Source: Sphingomonas sp. SCN 67-18 (GTDB lineage Bacteria > Pseudomonadota > Alphaproteobacteria > Sphingomonadales > Sphingomonadaceae). Taken from it: a DNA stretch of 64,000 nt. Numbering within the stretch: position 1 is the first letter of the stretch; each line of letters starts with the position of its first letter. Shown in pieces: positions 29,537 through 38,883 of this stretch. The stretch covers positions 74,273 through 138,272 of the forward strand of contig NZ_MEFG01000017.1 of assembly GCF_001724715.1 (NCBI RefSeq), written 5' to 3'. Under the pieces are notes generated by a model, which saw only the letters and a program-made list of their open reading frames with translations, made no database searches and was not told the origin of the DNA. The translations under genes and the position numbers were made by a program.

Positions 29537-30706
29537 TCAATAGGCGGTCGCCTTCGCCTTGCCTTTGGACGCAGCCGGGGCGGCCCACCGGCCCTGCATC
29601 ACCCATTTGCGCGCAAGGCGACGGCCGGGCGTCTCGACATAGCGGTAAGTGAGCCAGGACGCGCCGACCAGCATCGCCATCATCAGCAATGTCAGCATGT
29701 CCGATCCGATGCCGGGCACCACCAGCCTTTCGCTCCCGGCGGCATCGCGCACCATGTAGGTCCGGCCATTCAGCTGCCCCAGCCATTGCACCAGATCCAT
29801 GAAGCGCCCCTGGACGACGGCGTGGAGCAGGTAGATGGAATAGGACAGGGTTCCGACCATCAGCAGCGGCCGCCACTGCAAGGCGCGGGAGAGCAGACCG
29901 TCGCCGACCGCGAAGACGAAGATCGTCGCGGCGAACAGGATCGGCGCAAGCAGGGTGAGCGGACCGGACGGGCCGAGCGTGGCAAAGGCCAGCACCAGAA
30001 GCGTCATGGCGAATTGCGCCTGCGTGGCATCCCTTCCGCCGAACCGGACAGTGCGGCTGCCGACAAAGGCATGGAGCAGCACGCCCAGCGAAAAACCATA
30101 GAGGCAGCGGACAAAGCCGAACTGATAGGTGGTATCGAGCCAGCCGGGCGACGCCAGCGCCAGCCAGAGCAGCGCGCCGCTGCCGATGATCGCGAAGAGC
30201 GGCACCGCGGACCGCCGGAAAATGCCGACAAGCAAGGCGAAGACCATATAGGCCATCATTTCCGCGCCGATGCTCCATGACGGGCCGTTCCAGCCCAGTC
30301 CGTCCGACAGGCCGACCGCGTTGACGAGCCCGACGGCGGCAAGCAGCCCCCCGACGCCATGGCCGTCCGAAAATGCCTCCCGCCCCGCAAAGCCGCCGGC
30401 CACGCCGCTGGCAAGCACCAGCTCCATGACGAGAAGCAGCGCCAGAATGAAGATGTGCAGCGGGTAGATGCGGCCAACCCGCAGCGCCAGAAAGCGCCAC
30501 CCCGAAAACCCGTCCGCCAGCCGATCGAAATAGGCGGAGGCGATCACGAACCCGCTGAGCACGAAAAAGAAATCGACGAACATCCAGCCATGCCTGACCA
30601 GCGGGAAATTGGTGATGCCGCCAACGGTGTGGAAATGGAAAAGCGCGACGATGCAGGCGCAGATGCCGCGCATGCTGTCCAAGGCATCGTAACGCCGCAT
30701 CCCCAT
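29537..30706 (-). CDS. Acyltransferase 3 family (OafA/OatA-like) membrane protein
   Basis: This integral-membrane O-acyltransferase has about ten hydrophobic helices in 389 residues. Diagnostic pieces are LDSMRGICACIVALFHFH, with the family's Arg and catalytic His, and FVDFFFVLSGFVIASAY. It probably acetylates or succinylates an envelope sugar or polysaccharide. The first codon is ATG at 30706, with another ATG two codons later. It is wedged between gatA and gatB, and AT-rich palindromic DNA lies immediately upstream. Confidence 0.9.
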   Translation of the reverse strand: MGMRRYDALDSMRGICACIVALFHFHTVGGITNFPLVRHGWMFVDFFFVLSGFVIASAYFDRLADGFSGWRFLALRVGRIYPLHIFILALLLVMELVLASGVAGGFAGREAFSDGHGVGGLLAAVGLVNAVGLSDGLGWNGPSWSIGAEMMAYMVFALLVGIFRRSAVPLFAIIGSGALLWLALASPGWLDTTYQFGFVRCLYGFSLGVLLHAFVGSRTVRFGGRDATQAQFAMTLLVLAFATLGPSGPLTLLAPILFAATIFVFAVGDGLLSRALQWRPLLMVGTLSYSIYLLHAVVQGRFMDLVQWLGQLNGRTYMVRDAAGSERLVVPGIGSDMLTLLMMAMLVGASWLTYRYVETPGRRLARKWVMQGRWAAPAASKGKAKATAY

Positions 30707-30747
30707 GCGCGTTCATTCCCCATCGTTCGAGCCGATGGAGAGTTTCA

Positions 30748-30787
30748 CGTAAATTACGTAATTTCAATAAATTACGGAAACTTCCGT
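30748..30787. promoter_or_regulatory. AT-rich palindrome cluster upstream of the acyltransferase
   Basis: Within 40 bp lie CGTAAATTACG (30748-30758), a perfect 14-bp palindrome AAATTACGTAATTT (30751-30764), a second AAATTACG at 30769, and a dyad ACGGAA-AC-TTCCGT (30774-30787). The region stands out from the GC-rich surroundings and lies about 45-80 bp upstream of the acyltransferase start. It shares the 11-bp core with the palindrome at 15371, suggesting a common regulator. Confidence 0.45.
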
Positions 30788-30796
30788 CCTATAATT

Positions 30797-32278
30797 CTAC
30801 CACCAGACGGCAGGCCGTGCGGAAAAGCCGGCGCGCTGCTCTATGGCAAGACCGGCATTCAGCACGGATTGTTCATCCAGCGCGCGCCCGATCACCTGAA
30901 GCCCGAGCGGCAGGCCCTGCCCGTCCAGCCCGCCGGGCACGGACATGGCCGGCAGGCCCGCGAGCGACGACGGCACGGTGAAAACGTCGTTCAGATACAT
31001 GGCGATGGGGTCTGCGCTCTTTTCACCCAGCGCGAAGGCGGCGGAGGGCGCGGTGGGCGCGAGCAGCAGGTCGCACTGTTCCCACGCGCGGTCGAAATCG
31101 CGGGCGATGAGCGCGCGGACCTTTTGCGCCTGCGTGTAATAAGCGTCGTAGAAGCCCGCGGACAGCACATAGGTGCCGATCATGATCCGCCGCTTCACTT
31201 CCGGGCCGAAACCGGCCGCGCGGGTGGCGGCGTACATGTCCTGCAACCCGGCGCCGTCCGGCAGATCGCGCAGGCCGAAGCGCACGCCGTCATAGCGGGC
31301 GAGATTGGAAGACGCCTCGGCGGGCGCGATGATGTAGTACGCTGGCAGCGCGTAGCGGGTGTGCGGCAGCGAGACGTCGACGATTTCCGCGCCCGCGTCG
31401 CGCAGCCATTCCACACCCTGCTTCCAGAGCGCGTCGATTTCCGCCGGCATGTTGTCCACCCGATATTCACGGGGGATGCCGACGCGCTTGCCCCGCAGAT
31501 CCGCAGACAAACCCGCCTCCCATGCCGGAACCGGCAGGTCCAGCGAGGTGGCGTCGCGCGCGTCGAAACCGGCCATCGCCTCCAGCATGATCGCGCAATC
31601 GCGCACGTCGCGCGCCATCGGCCCCGCCTGGTCGAGCGAGCTGGCGAAGGCGATGGTGCCCCAGCGCGAGCAGCGGCCGTAAGTGGGCTTGATGCCGCTG
31701 ATTCCGGTGAAGGCGGCGGGCTGGCGGATCGACCCGCCGGTATCCGTGCCGGTCGCGGCCGGGCAAAGCCGGGCGGAGACGGCGGACGAGCTGCCCCCGG
31801 ACGAACCGCCGGGCGCCAGCGGGGCATTGCCGCCATCATTGCGCCGCCAGGGGGAAATGACGTTGCCGAACGCGCTGGTCTCGTTCGACGATCCCATCGC
31901 GAACTGGTCCATGTTGAGCTTGCCCAGCATGCCCGCGCCGGCGGCGAACAGATTGGCGGACACGGCGGATTCATATGTGGGGGTGAAGCCGCCCAGGATC
32001 GCGCTCGCCGCCGTCGTCTCCACGCCTTTCGTGCAGAACAGGTCCTTCATGCCGATCGGCACGCCGGAAAGCGGCTTCAACGCCTTGTCGGCGCGCGCCT
32101 TGTCCGCGGCATCGGCGGCGGCAAGGGCGTGATCCGGCGTTTCCACCAGAAAGGCGTTCAGCGCCTTGGCCCTGGCCACCGCGTCGATGAAGGCGGTCGC
32201 CACTTCGCGGGCGGTGAAATCACCGTCGCGAACGCCGTCGCGAAGGGCGGCGACGCCCAGATCAGTCAGCGCGGTCAT
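30797..32278 (-). CDS. gatA: Aspartyl/glutamyl-tRNA amidotransferase subunit A
   Basis: This amidase of GatCAB releases ammonia from glutamine. The 493-residue protein has the Ser-cisSer-Lys catalytic surroundings: [10 protein letters not shown] for the Lys, and [13 protein letters not shown] together with [15 protein letters not shown] for the two serines. The gatC stop and gatA start overlap as TAATG, so they are coupled. It is complete. The stop at 30797 is followed by the AT-rich palindrome region rather than directly by gatB. Confidence 0.97.
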   Translation of the reverse strand: MTALTDLGVAALRDGVRDGDFTAREVATAFIDAVARAKALNAFLVETPDHALAAADAADKARADKALKPLSGVPIGMKDLFCTKGVETTAASAILGGFTPTYESAVSANLFAAGAGMLGKLNMDQFAMGSSNETSAFGNVISPWRRNDGGNAPLAPGGSSGGSSSAVSARLCPAATGTDTGGSIRQPAAFTGISGIKPTYGRCSRWGTIAFASSLDQAGPMARDVRDCAIMLEAMAGFDARDATSLDLPVPAWEAGLSADLRGKRVGIPREYRVDNMPAEIDALWKQGVEWLRDAGAEIVDVSLPHTRYALPAYYIIAPAEASSNLARYDGVRFGLRDLPDGAGLQDMYAATRAAGFGPEVKRRIMIGTYVLSAGFYDAYYTQAQKVRALIARDFDRAWEQCDLLLAPTAPSAAFALGEKSADPIAMYLNDVFTVPSSLAGLPAMSVPGGLDGQGLPLGLQVIGRALDEQSVLNAGLAIEQRAGFSARPAVWW

Positions 32279-32565
32279 TATTCGATCACCTTGGGTACGG
32301 CGAAAAAGCCGTGTTCGGCCTGCGGCGCGTTGGCGAGCACCTGATCGCGGATATTGCCGTCGTCGATCACATCGGCGCGCAGGCGCAGCCGGTTGGCGAT
32401 CACCGCCGTCATCGGCGCGACATCGCTGGTGTCGACCTCTCCCAGCTGCTCAATCCAGCCGAGGATATTGTTGAATTCTGGCGCCATTGCCTCGGCTTCG
32501 GCATCGCTGATCGCGATCCGGGCCAGGCTGGCGATCCGGCGGACGGTGTTGACATCGACTGACAT
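32278..32565 (-). CDS. gatC: Aspartyl/glutamyl-tRNA amidotransferase subunit C
   Basis: This 95-residue small subunit stabilises GatA. The start at 32565 ([20 protein letters not shown]) is typical; in-frame codons back to 32601 would add an unlikely Arg-rich piece. The conserved [10 protein letters not shown] near the middle supports the assignment. Translation couples to gatA through a TAATG overlap. Confidence 0.95.
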   Translation of the reverse strand: MSVDVNTVRRIASLARIAISDAEAEAMAPEFNNILGWIEQLGEVDTSDVAPMTAVIANRLRLRADVIDDGNIRDQVLANAPQAEHGFFAVPKVIE

Positions 32566-32610
32566 GACCGCGCGGCTAGCACCCGGCCACCGGCGCTTCA
32601 AGCGGAGAGA

Positions 32611-34350
32611 CTAGTCGAACACCGCCCCGGCCGGCTTGCCGTCGATAAAAACCTGCCTGCGGGTGACCGGGCGGATATCGATCCGGCCCGCTGCGATGGC
32701 TTCGCCGAGCGCCTTGGCATCAAACGCCTTGCCCGAGGCGGGAACGGCCGGGCCGTCCTCCGGCATTTTCCACGCGCCCTTGGCATCCAGCCTGGTCACA
32801 GCGACGATCGGCCCGCAATCGGAACAGCTCTGGACGACCAGCACGGCACTGTGTTCGCCGGGGTGGTAGAGCAGGCGGGCGGTCCGGGCATTTTCGGGCA
32901 ATTGCCAACCGAAGGATTCGAGAAGGCCTTCCGGCAACGGAACGGGCCGTGGGAGGACGATGACGCTCTTTCGCGCCCTGTCGGCCTTGCGGCTTGTTTC
33001 CGCCATGCCGGCCAGGTGCCAGCGATTGTCGGCCTTCAGCGCCTTCGCCGCAGCCATGCGGACTGGAGGCGTGCCGGTTTTCGCCAGATCGCGCACCGCC
33101 GCCTTGCCCGGGCCGCCGAATTCGAAGGCCAGCGCTGCCCAGTCGATCTTGTCCGCCGGGATGGCGCCGCGCTTGATGCGCGCCACCTGATCGCGGGTGG
33201 ACAGGGCGTTGAAGCTGATCAGCGGCGTCGAAAGGATGAGGGCGACACCGCACAGCCCAAAGGCCAGCAGCAGATTGGCCGGGCGTACCGCCGCGGCCCA
33301 GTCCAATCGGCGGCGGGCCAGCGCCCACCAATAGGCGGCGCCATAGGCGATGGCGATGGCGACAAAGACGACCGCCCACAGCCGGTCCGGCGTCAGTCCA
33401 TATTGGCCGATCCGCGCGCCGGTGGAGACGGCGGCGATGATCGCGAAGGGCAGCATCGCCACGGCCAGCGCGATGGCGCCGAATCGCAGCGGCGCGAACC
33501 GGCTTTCCTCCTCATCGCTGTTGCCGATCACCGCGTTGGCGAGAATCAGCGCGCCGATGACGCAGCCGAGCAGGATCGGCGTGGTCGATTTCGTCGCTTC
33601 CCAGAGCGGCGTCAGCCCGGTGAAGATCAGGCTGACGAGGAAGATCAGCAGGCCAGCCCCCAGCACCGGGGCAAGCACCGCCAGCACGGAGACGACCACC
33701 CGCTGCAACATGCCGACGATCCGGTCCCGCTCACGAAACAGGCCGATGGCCGCGCCGAACGCGGCGCCCGCCAGCATCCAGCCGAACCATCCCTGGCGCA
33801 GCAGGTTGCTGAGCAGCCTGATGCCGATCAGGTCGAACAGCGCGGACAGCAGATAGGCAAGCGCGAAGACGATGCCGACGAAAACCATGCCGGCGCACCA
33901 GATGACCACATTGGTCCAGGCATGGCCGTGAACCGCGACATAGGGAAAGCGGCGCCCGCCCTCGTCCCGCGCGGCCTGGAACAGGGGCGCGGCGATGCCG
34001 ACTGCGAGTGCGATGCAGACCGCCCGCCACCCCCCGCCCGCGCTCCAGTTTTCCGGCGAACCGTTCCAGTAGGTGACGAGCGCGACGACTGCGGCGGTGC
34101 AAAAGGAAAAGATCAACGCCCAGCGCCAGCGGATCCGTTCCAGCGTGAAGGCGGTGAGCGTGCCGGCCGCGCCGACAAAGGCCGTCGCCGCCAGCGCAAG
34201 ATCGCCCGGCTTGTCGCTGTCGGTCAGGAAATGGATCAACAGGAATTTGAACCACAAGAGATGGATCAACAGGCCGGCGAACGCGCCCAGGGCCGCCATG
34301 AGCCAAGGCCGCATCGCCCAGTCGTCCCGGTCCATCTCTTTCACGGACAT
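32611..34350 (-). CDS. DUF4153 domain membrane protein
   Basis: This 579-residue inner-membrane protein has about 10-11 predicted helices in its first 370 residues (LMAALGAFAGLLIHLLWF; ALIFSFCTAAVVALVTYW; and others). A soluble C-terminal domain of about 200 residues follows. The layout and the start (DDWAMRPWLMAALGAFAG) match DUF4153 proteins of sphingomonads. The soluble part begins near FNALSTRDQVARIKRG. GGAG precedes the ATG at 34350. It lies downstream of gatC on the opposite promoter side and is divergent from the DUF3089 gene. Its function is unknown. Confidence 0.8.
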   Translation of the reverse strand: MSVKEMDRDDWAMRPWLMAALGAFAGLLIHLLWFKFLLIHFLTDSDKPGDLALAATAFVGAAGTLTAFTLERIRWRWALIFSFCTAAVVALVTYWNGSPENWSAGGGWRAVCIALAVGIAAPLFQAARDEGGRRFPYVAVHGHAWTNVVIWCAGMVFVGIVFALAYLLSALFDLIGIRLLSNLLRQGWFGWMLAGAAFGAAIGLFRERDRIVGMLQRVVVSVLAVLAPVLGAGLLIFLVSLIFTGLTPLWEATKSTTPILLGCVIGALILANAVIGNSDEEESRFAPLRFGAIALAVAMLPFAIIAAVSTGARIGQYGLTPDRLWAVVFVAIAIAYGAAYWWALARRRLDWAAAVRPANLLLAFGLCGVALILSTPLISFNALSTRDQVARIKRGAIPADKIDWAALAFEFGGPGKAAVRDLAKTGTPPVRMAAAKALKADNRWHLAGMAETSRKADRARKSVIVLPRPVPLPEGLLESFGWQLPENARTARLLYHPGEHSAVLVVQSCSDCGPIVAVTRLDAKGAWKMPEDGPAVPASGKAFDAKALGEAIAAGRIDIRPVTRRQVFIDGKPAGAVFD

Positions 34351-34484
34351 ATTATTTTCTCCCCGCCTGCCTGCCGCAGACTATGCCGAATCGGCCGCGT
34401 GACAAGCGGGGTAGATTGCGCGATCCCCCCTATGCCCGCTAGGCACGCGCAAAAGCCTGCGCCGCACCGTTGGAGTCCCCCCAC

Positions 34485-35597
34485 TTGGCCCGCAAATTTC
34501 TCTACATCGTCGCGACGCTGATCGTGCTCGTGCTTGTTGCCGCCTTTGCCTACCGGCTGTTCGGCGACCGGCTGATCCGCGCCGCCATGGTGCCCACGGC
34601 GGAATTCAGCCCGCAGGCCCCGGTGAAGATCGATGCCTATGCCGACCCGGCCATGTGGTTCTCGCAGCCCGGCAAGGGCGCGGACGACCCCGCCCGCTGG
34701 ACCCCGGACGGCTACCAGCCGACGGACGCGCCCGCGGCGGAGGTCTTCTTCATCCACCCGACATCCTATCTCAACCGGGCGGCGTGGAACGCGCCGCTGG
34801 ACGATCAGGATGCCAATGAGCGCGCGCAGCTCTTCATTCGCGGCCAGGCGAGCGCCTTCAACGGCGTCGGGTCGGTCTGGGCGCCGCGATACCGGCAGGC
34901 GACGTTCGGCGCCTTCCTGACCACGCAGGACAATGCCGCGAAGGCGCTGGACCTCGCCTATCGGGATGTGCTGGCGGCGTTCGACCGCTTCGTCGCCGAA
35001 ATACCGGCGGACCGGCCGATCATCCTTGCCGGGCACAGCCAGGGATCGCTCCACCTCACCCATTTGCTGCGCGACCGCATCGCCGGCAAGCCGATCGCCC
35101 GGCGCATCGTCGCGGCCTATGTGGTCGGCTGGCCGATCTCGCTTTCGACCGATCTTGCCGCGCTTGGCCTGCCCGCCTGCGCGGCGCCGGAGCAGACCGG
35201 CTGCATCCTGTCATGGCAGAGCTTCGGCGAGCCTGCCGATCCTTCCCAGGTGACCGATACCTATGACGAAACCATCGGCTTCGACGGCCAGCCGCGGCGG
35301 GGCAGCGCATTCCTGTGCACCAATCCGTTGACCGGCACCGCAAATGGCACGGCCGACGCGGCCGCCAATCGGGGCACGCTGTTCCAGAGCGCGGACCTGA
35401 AAAGCGCGACCATCGCGGCCGGGCGCGTGCCCGCGCGTTGCGACGAGCGCGGCTTCCTGCTGATCGGGCCGCCGCCTGAAGGGTTGGACAGCTATGTGCT
35501 GCCCGGCAACAACTATCATGTGTTCGACTACAGCCTGTTCTGGGCGAATATCCGCGCCGATGCGGAGCGGCGGATGAAAGCCTACCGGCCGCAATGA
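34485..35597 (+). CDS. DUF3089 alpha/beta-hydrolase-like protein
   Basis: This 370-residue protein starts with an N-terminal membrane anchor ([20 protein letters not shown]). The hydrolase domain carries the nucleophile elbow GHSQGS (about residue 180) and the DUF3089 signatures [11 protein letters not shown] and [10 protein letters not shown] near the C-terminus. The TTG at 34485 with GGAGT upstream is preferred over a TTG at 34470. The active site probably faces the periplasm. It overlaps ruvX by 4 bp (ATGA), so the two are cotranscribed. The substrate is unknown. Confidence 0.82.
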   Translation: MARKFLYIVATLIVLVLVAAFAYRLFGDRLIRAAMVPTAEFSPQAPVKIDAYADPAMWFSQPGKGADDPARWTPDGYQPTDAPAAEVFFIHPTSYLNRAAWNAPLDDQDANERAQLFIRGQASAFNGVGSVWAPRYRQATFGAFLTTQDNAAKALDLAYRDVLAAFDRFVAEIPADRPIILAGHSQGSLHLTHLLRDRIAGKPIARRIVAAYVVGWPISLSTDLAALGLPACAAPEQTGCILSWQSFGEPADPSQVTDTYDETIGFDGQPRRGSAFLCTNPLTGTANGTADAAANRGTLFQSADLKSATIAAGRVPARCDERGFLLIGPPPEGLDSYVLPGNNYHVFDYSLFWANIRADAERRMKAYRPQ

Positions 35598-36055
35598 TCA
35601 CGCTTTCCGCCCCTGATTTCCGCGCTGCCCTGCCCGGCGGCGGCCGATTGATCGGGCTGGACCTCGGCACGAAGACGATCGGCACCGCGCTGTGCGACGC
35701 GGGCTGGAGCTTCGCCAGCCCGGCCGGCACCATCCGCCGCACGAAATTTACGGCGGACAAGGCCGCGCTCGTCCGGCTGATCGCGGCGGAGCGCGTGGCC
35801 GGCATCGTGCTTGGCCTGCCGCTCAACCTGGACGGCAGCGAATCGCCGCGCAGCCAGTCCACCCGCGCCTTCGCCCGCAACATCGCAGATCTGGCCCTGC
35901 CGCTGCTGTTATGGGACGAACGCTGGTCCACCCAGGCGGTGGAGCGGATGATGATAGACGCCGACATCAGCCGGGCGAAGCGCGCCGAGCGGGTCGATAC
36001 GCTGGCCGCCGCGCACATATTGCAGGGCGCCATCGACGCGCTGGCAATGGGCTAG
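35594..36055 (+). CDS. ruvX: Holliday junction resolvase-like protein RuvX/YqgF
   Basis: This RNase H-fold nuclease is implicated in 16S rRNA 5'-end maturation and/or junction resolution. The 153-residue length is normal. The motifs [15 protein letters not shown] (first acidic residue), [26 protein letters not shown] and the final Asp/Ala helix ([12 protein letters not shown]) are all present. The start is the ATG at 35594, within the preceding stop. Confidence 0.93.
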   Translation: MITLSAPDFRAALPGGGRLIGLDLGTKTIGTALCDAGWSFASPAGTIRRTKFTADKAALVRLIAAERVAGIVLGLPLNLDGSESPRSQSTRAFARNIADLALPLLLWDERWSTQAVERMMIDADISRAKRAERVDTLAAAHILQGAIDALAMG

Positions 36056-36059
36056 ACGG

Positions 36060-36557
36060 TCATCCCGCGTAGAATGCGGGATGGTAGACCACGTCCCCCC
36101 GCGGCGTCTCATCAGTGAAACGCAGCATCTGGAAATATTCGGCAGGGGCGTCCGCAAAGCGCAGCGCCGGATCGCTGGCGAAGCCGAAACGGCCATAATA
36201 AGCGGGATCGCCAAGCACCACGCATCCGCCCGCACCGAGCGCCTGGAGCCGCTTCAACCCCGCCTCGACCAGCGCATGGCCGATGCCGCGCCGCCGGCTG
36301 GCGGGCGATACGGCGACGGGGCCGAGCCCGAACCAGTCGCATTTCTCGCCGTCGATCAGCACCGGGGAAAAGGCGGCGTGCCCGGCCAGCGCGCCATCCG
36401 CCATGGCGACCAGCGACAGCGTCAGCGCGTCGTCCGCCCTCAGCGCATCGACGATCGCGCCCTCGGTGCCGCTGGCATGAGGGGCGGCAAGGAACGCTTC
36501 CGTCACCAGAGCGTGAATGGCGGCGATTTCGCCCGGTCTTTCGTCTCGGATGATCAT
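36060..36557 (-). CDS. GNAT family N-acetyltransferase
   Basis: This 165-residue acetyl-CoA-dependent transferase has the pyrophosphate-binding loop in PVAVSPASRRRGIGHALVEAGL and a YhbS-like ending (FYGRFGFASDP, PAFYAG). GAGAGG precedes the ATG at 36557; an upstream in-frame reading to 36608 is rejected. It converges with ruvX, leaving a 4-bp gap. The acetyl acceptor is unknown. Confidence 0.88.
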   Translation of the reverse strand: MIIRDERPGEIAAIHALVTEAFLAAPHASGTEGAIVDALRADDALTLSLVAMADGALAGHAAFSPVLIDGEKCDWFGLGPVAVSPASRRRGIGHALVEAGLKRLQALGAGGCVVLGDPAYYGRFGFASDPALRFADAPAEYFQMLRFTDETPRGDVVYHPAFYAG

Positions 36558-36646
36558 GTTCACCTCTCTACGCCGGACCGCATCGGTGGAAAACCGGATT
36601 CCATCCACTTGAGCTTGCGCCCGGCACGGTCTAAGCGCGGCTTTTA

Positions 36647-37636
36647 ATGTCCACCGTGAAGACCAGCACCGCCAGCGCCCTTTCCGGCGCAGAGGCGTTC
36701 CCCCATCGCCACCTCACCGGCATTGCGGGGCTCCAGCCGCACGAGATCAGCTTTCTCCTCGACGAGGCGGAACAATGGGTCGACCTGAACCGCAAGGCGT
36801 CCAAGCATGACGACCGCCTGGCCGGGCTGACCCTGATCAACGCGTTCTTCGAAAATTCCACCCGCACGCTGCTGTCCTTCGAGATCGCCGGCAAGCGGCT
36901 GGGGGCCGACACGGTGAACATGCACGCCGCCCAGTCCAGCATCAAGAAGGGCGAAACGCTGATCGACACGGCGGTGACGCTGAACGCGATGCGCGCCGAC
37001 ATGATCGTCATCCGCCACGCCAGTTCCGGCGCGGTGCAGCTGATCGCCGACAAGGTGGACTGCCCGGTGCTGAATGCGGGCGACGGCCGCCACGAACACC
37101 CCACCCAGGCGCTGCTCGACGCGCTCACCATCCGCCGCCGCAAGGGCAGCATTGCGGGGTTGAAGGTGGTGATCTGCGGCGACGTGCTGCACAGCCGGGT
37201 GGCGCGCTCCAACATCCTGGCGCTGACCGCGCTGGCCGCCGACGTGCGCATCGTCGCGCCGCCGACGCTGATGCCGCCCGACATAGAGCGGATGGGGGTG
37301 ACCAGCTTCACCGATTTCGACGAAGGCATAGCGGGGGCGGACGTGGTGATGATGCTGCGCCTGCAAAGCGAGCGGATGGGCGGCGGCTTCATCCCCAGCC
37401 TGCGGGAATATCGCGCCTTTTGGGGTCTGACGCCGGAGCGCCTCTCACGCGCCGCGCCCGACGCGCTGGTGATGCACCCCGGGCCGATGAACCGGGGCGT
37501 GGAGATAGACAGCGTTGTGGCCGACGATCCATCGCGATCCGCGATCACGGAACAGGTGGAAATGGGGGTTGCGGTGCGCATGGCCTGCCTTGACGTGCTG
37601 ACCCGGCGGCGGCGGGGAGTGCCGGGATGGGCGTGA
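36647..37636 (+). CDS. pyrB: Aspartate carbamoyltransferase catalytic subunit
   Basis: This is the second step of pyrimidine synthesis: carbamoyl phosphate plus aspartate gives carbamoyl aspartate. The 329-residue protein has the carbamoyl phosphate motif [13 protein letters not shown], the HAS segment (IVIRHASSG) and the aspartate-binding [10 protein letters not shown]. It overlaps pyrX by 10 bp, the arrangement seen in the Pseudomonas pyrBC' complex, where the two products assemble together. No regulatory PyrI gene is adjacent. Confidence 0.97.
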   Translation: MSTVKTSTASALSGAEAFPHRHLTGIAGLQPHEISFLLDEAEQWVDLNRKASKHDDRLAGLTLINAFFENSTRTLLSFEIAGKRLGADTVNMHAAQSSIKKGETLIDTAVTLNAMRADMIVIRHASSGAVQLIADKVDCPVLNAGDGRHEHPTQALLDALTIRRRKGSIAGLKVVICGDVLHSRVARSNILALTALAADVRIVAPPTLMPPDIERMGVTSFTDFDEGIAGADVVMMLRLQSERMGGGFIPSLREYRAFWGLTPERLSRAAPDALVMHPGPMNRGVEIDSVVADDPSRSAITEQVEMGVAVRMACLDVLTRRRRGVPGWA

Positions 37637-38850
37637 TCGCGATCCTGAACGGCCGGCTGGCCAGCCCCGGCGAGAACGCGGCGCAGGGCGGCGTGCTGAT
37701 CCGCGATGAGCGGATTGCGGCGACGGGCGCGTTCGACATTCCAACAGGTGCGGAGAGGATCGACGCGCGCGGCGCGCTGATCGCCCCTGCAATCGTCGAC
37801 CTTGGCGCATTTGCGGTCGACCCCGCCGCGTGCCGCGCGGGCGGCATCGCCCATGTCGCGTTGATGCCGGGCGGGTCTTCCGCGCTCGACGAGCCGGGCC
37901 TGATCCAGCGCGCCGCGGCGATGGGCACGGCCAGCATCACCGTCCATCCCGTCGCCGCCGCGACACGCGGATCGGCGGGATCCGAAATCTCCGAAATGGG
38001 CCTGATGCGGCTTGCCGGCGCGCGGGCCGTTTCCACCGGGCGGCAGTGGATCGCCGATTCAGGCGTGATGCACCGCGCGCTTGCTTATGCGGGCGGGCAC
38101 GGCCTCACCCTCATCGCCCATGCCGAGGATGGCGGGCTGACCGCGTCCGCCGCCGCCACCGCGGGCGAAACCGCGACCCGGCTGGGCCTGCCCTCCGCCC
38201 CCGCCACGGCCGAGGCGATCGCCATCGCGCGCGATCTGATGCTCGCCGCCGATGCCGGCGCGGCCATCCATTTCCGCCAGGTGACGACCGCCGCCGGCTT
38301 CGACCTCATCCGTGCTGCGAAACGGCGTGGGCAGCCGGTCAGCTGCGGCATCACCCCGGCGCATCTCTTCCTGTCCGACATCGCGCTCAGCGATTTCCGC
38401 ACCTTCGCGCACCTCTCGCCGCCGCTGCGCAGCGAGGCGGATCGTCAGGCCGCGCTCGCCGCCGTGGCGGACGGCACGATCGACGTGATCGCATCCGGCC
38501 ACGACCCGCGCGGGCCGGAGGACAAGCGCCTGCCCTTTGCCGATTCAGCCCCCGGCATGGCGGGGGCGGAAACGCTGCTGGCGCTGGCATTGGGGCTGGT
38601 GCGCGACGAGATCGTCACGCCAGCCGGCCTGTTTGCGCTGCTGGCCGCCAACCCGGCCCGCATTCTCGGCATCGATGCCGGTACGCTGGCCATCGACGCG
38701 CCCGCCGACATCATCCTGGTGGATGAAGGCGCGCCGTGGAAGATCGACACGGACAAGATGGTCGCCGCCGCCGGCAATACGCCGTTCGACGGCTTGCCGG
38801 TGCAAGGCAGGCTGCGGCACATGATCAGGGGCGGCCAGCCCCTCGACTGA
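37627..38850 (+). CDS. pyrX: Dihydroorotase-like protein lacking metal-binding residues (PyrX type)
   Basis: The 407-residue protein has the amidohydrolase barrel of dihydroorotase, but the expected DxHxH metal motif reads VDLGAFAVD and the later DHAP motif reads GHDPRG. It should not catalyse the dihydroorotase reaction. In Pseudomonas and other bacteria such inactive PyrC' partners are required for assembly of the class A aspartate carbamoyltransferase, which fits its 10-bp overlap with pyrB. A genuine PyrC should be encoded elsewhere. Confidence 0.9.
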   Translation: MGVIAILNGRLASPGENAAQGGVLIRDERIAATGAFDIPTGAERIDARGALIAPAIVDLGAFAVDPAACRAGGIAHVALMPGGSSALDEPGLIQRAAAMGTASITVHPVAAATRGSAGSEISEMGLMRLAGARAVSTGRQWIADSGVMHRALAYAGGHGLTLIAHAEDGGLTASAAATAGETATRLGLPSAPATAEAIAIARDLMLAADAGAAIHFRQVTTAAGFDLIRAAKRRGQPVSCGITPAHLFLSDIALSDFRTFAHLSPPLRSEADRQAALAAVADGTIDVIASGHDPRGPEDKRLPFADSAPGMAGAETLLALALGLVRDEIVTPAGLFALLAANPARILGIDAGTLAIDAPADIILVDEGAPWKIDTDKMVAAAGNTPFDGLPVQGRLRHMIRGGQPLD

Positions 38851-38883
38851 CCGCCCCCGAGCGGATTTCGATAGAGTGGAGCG

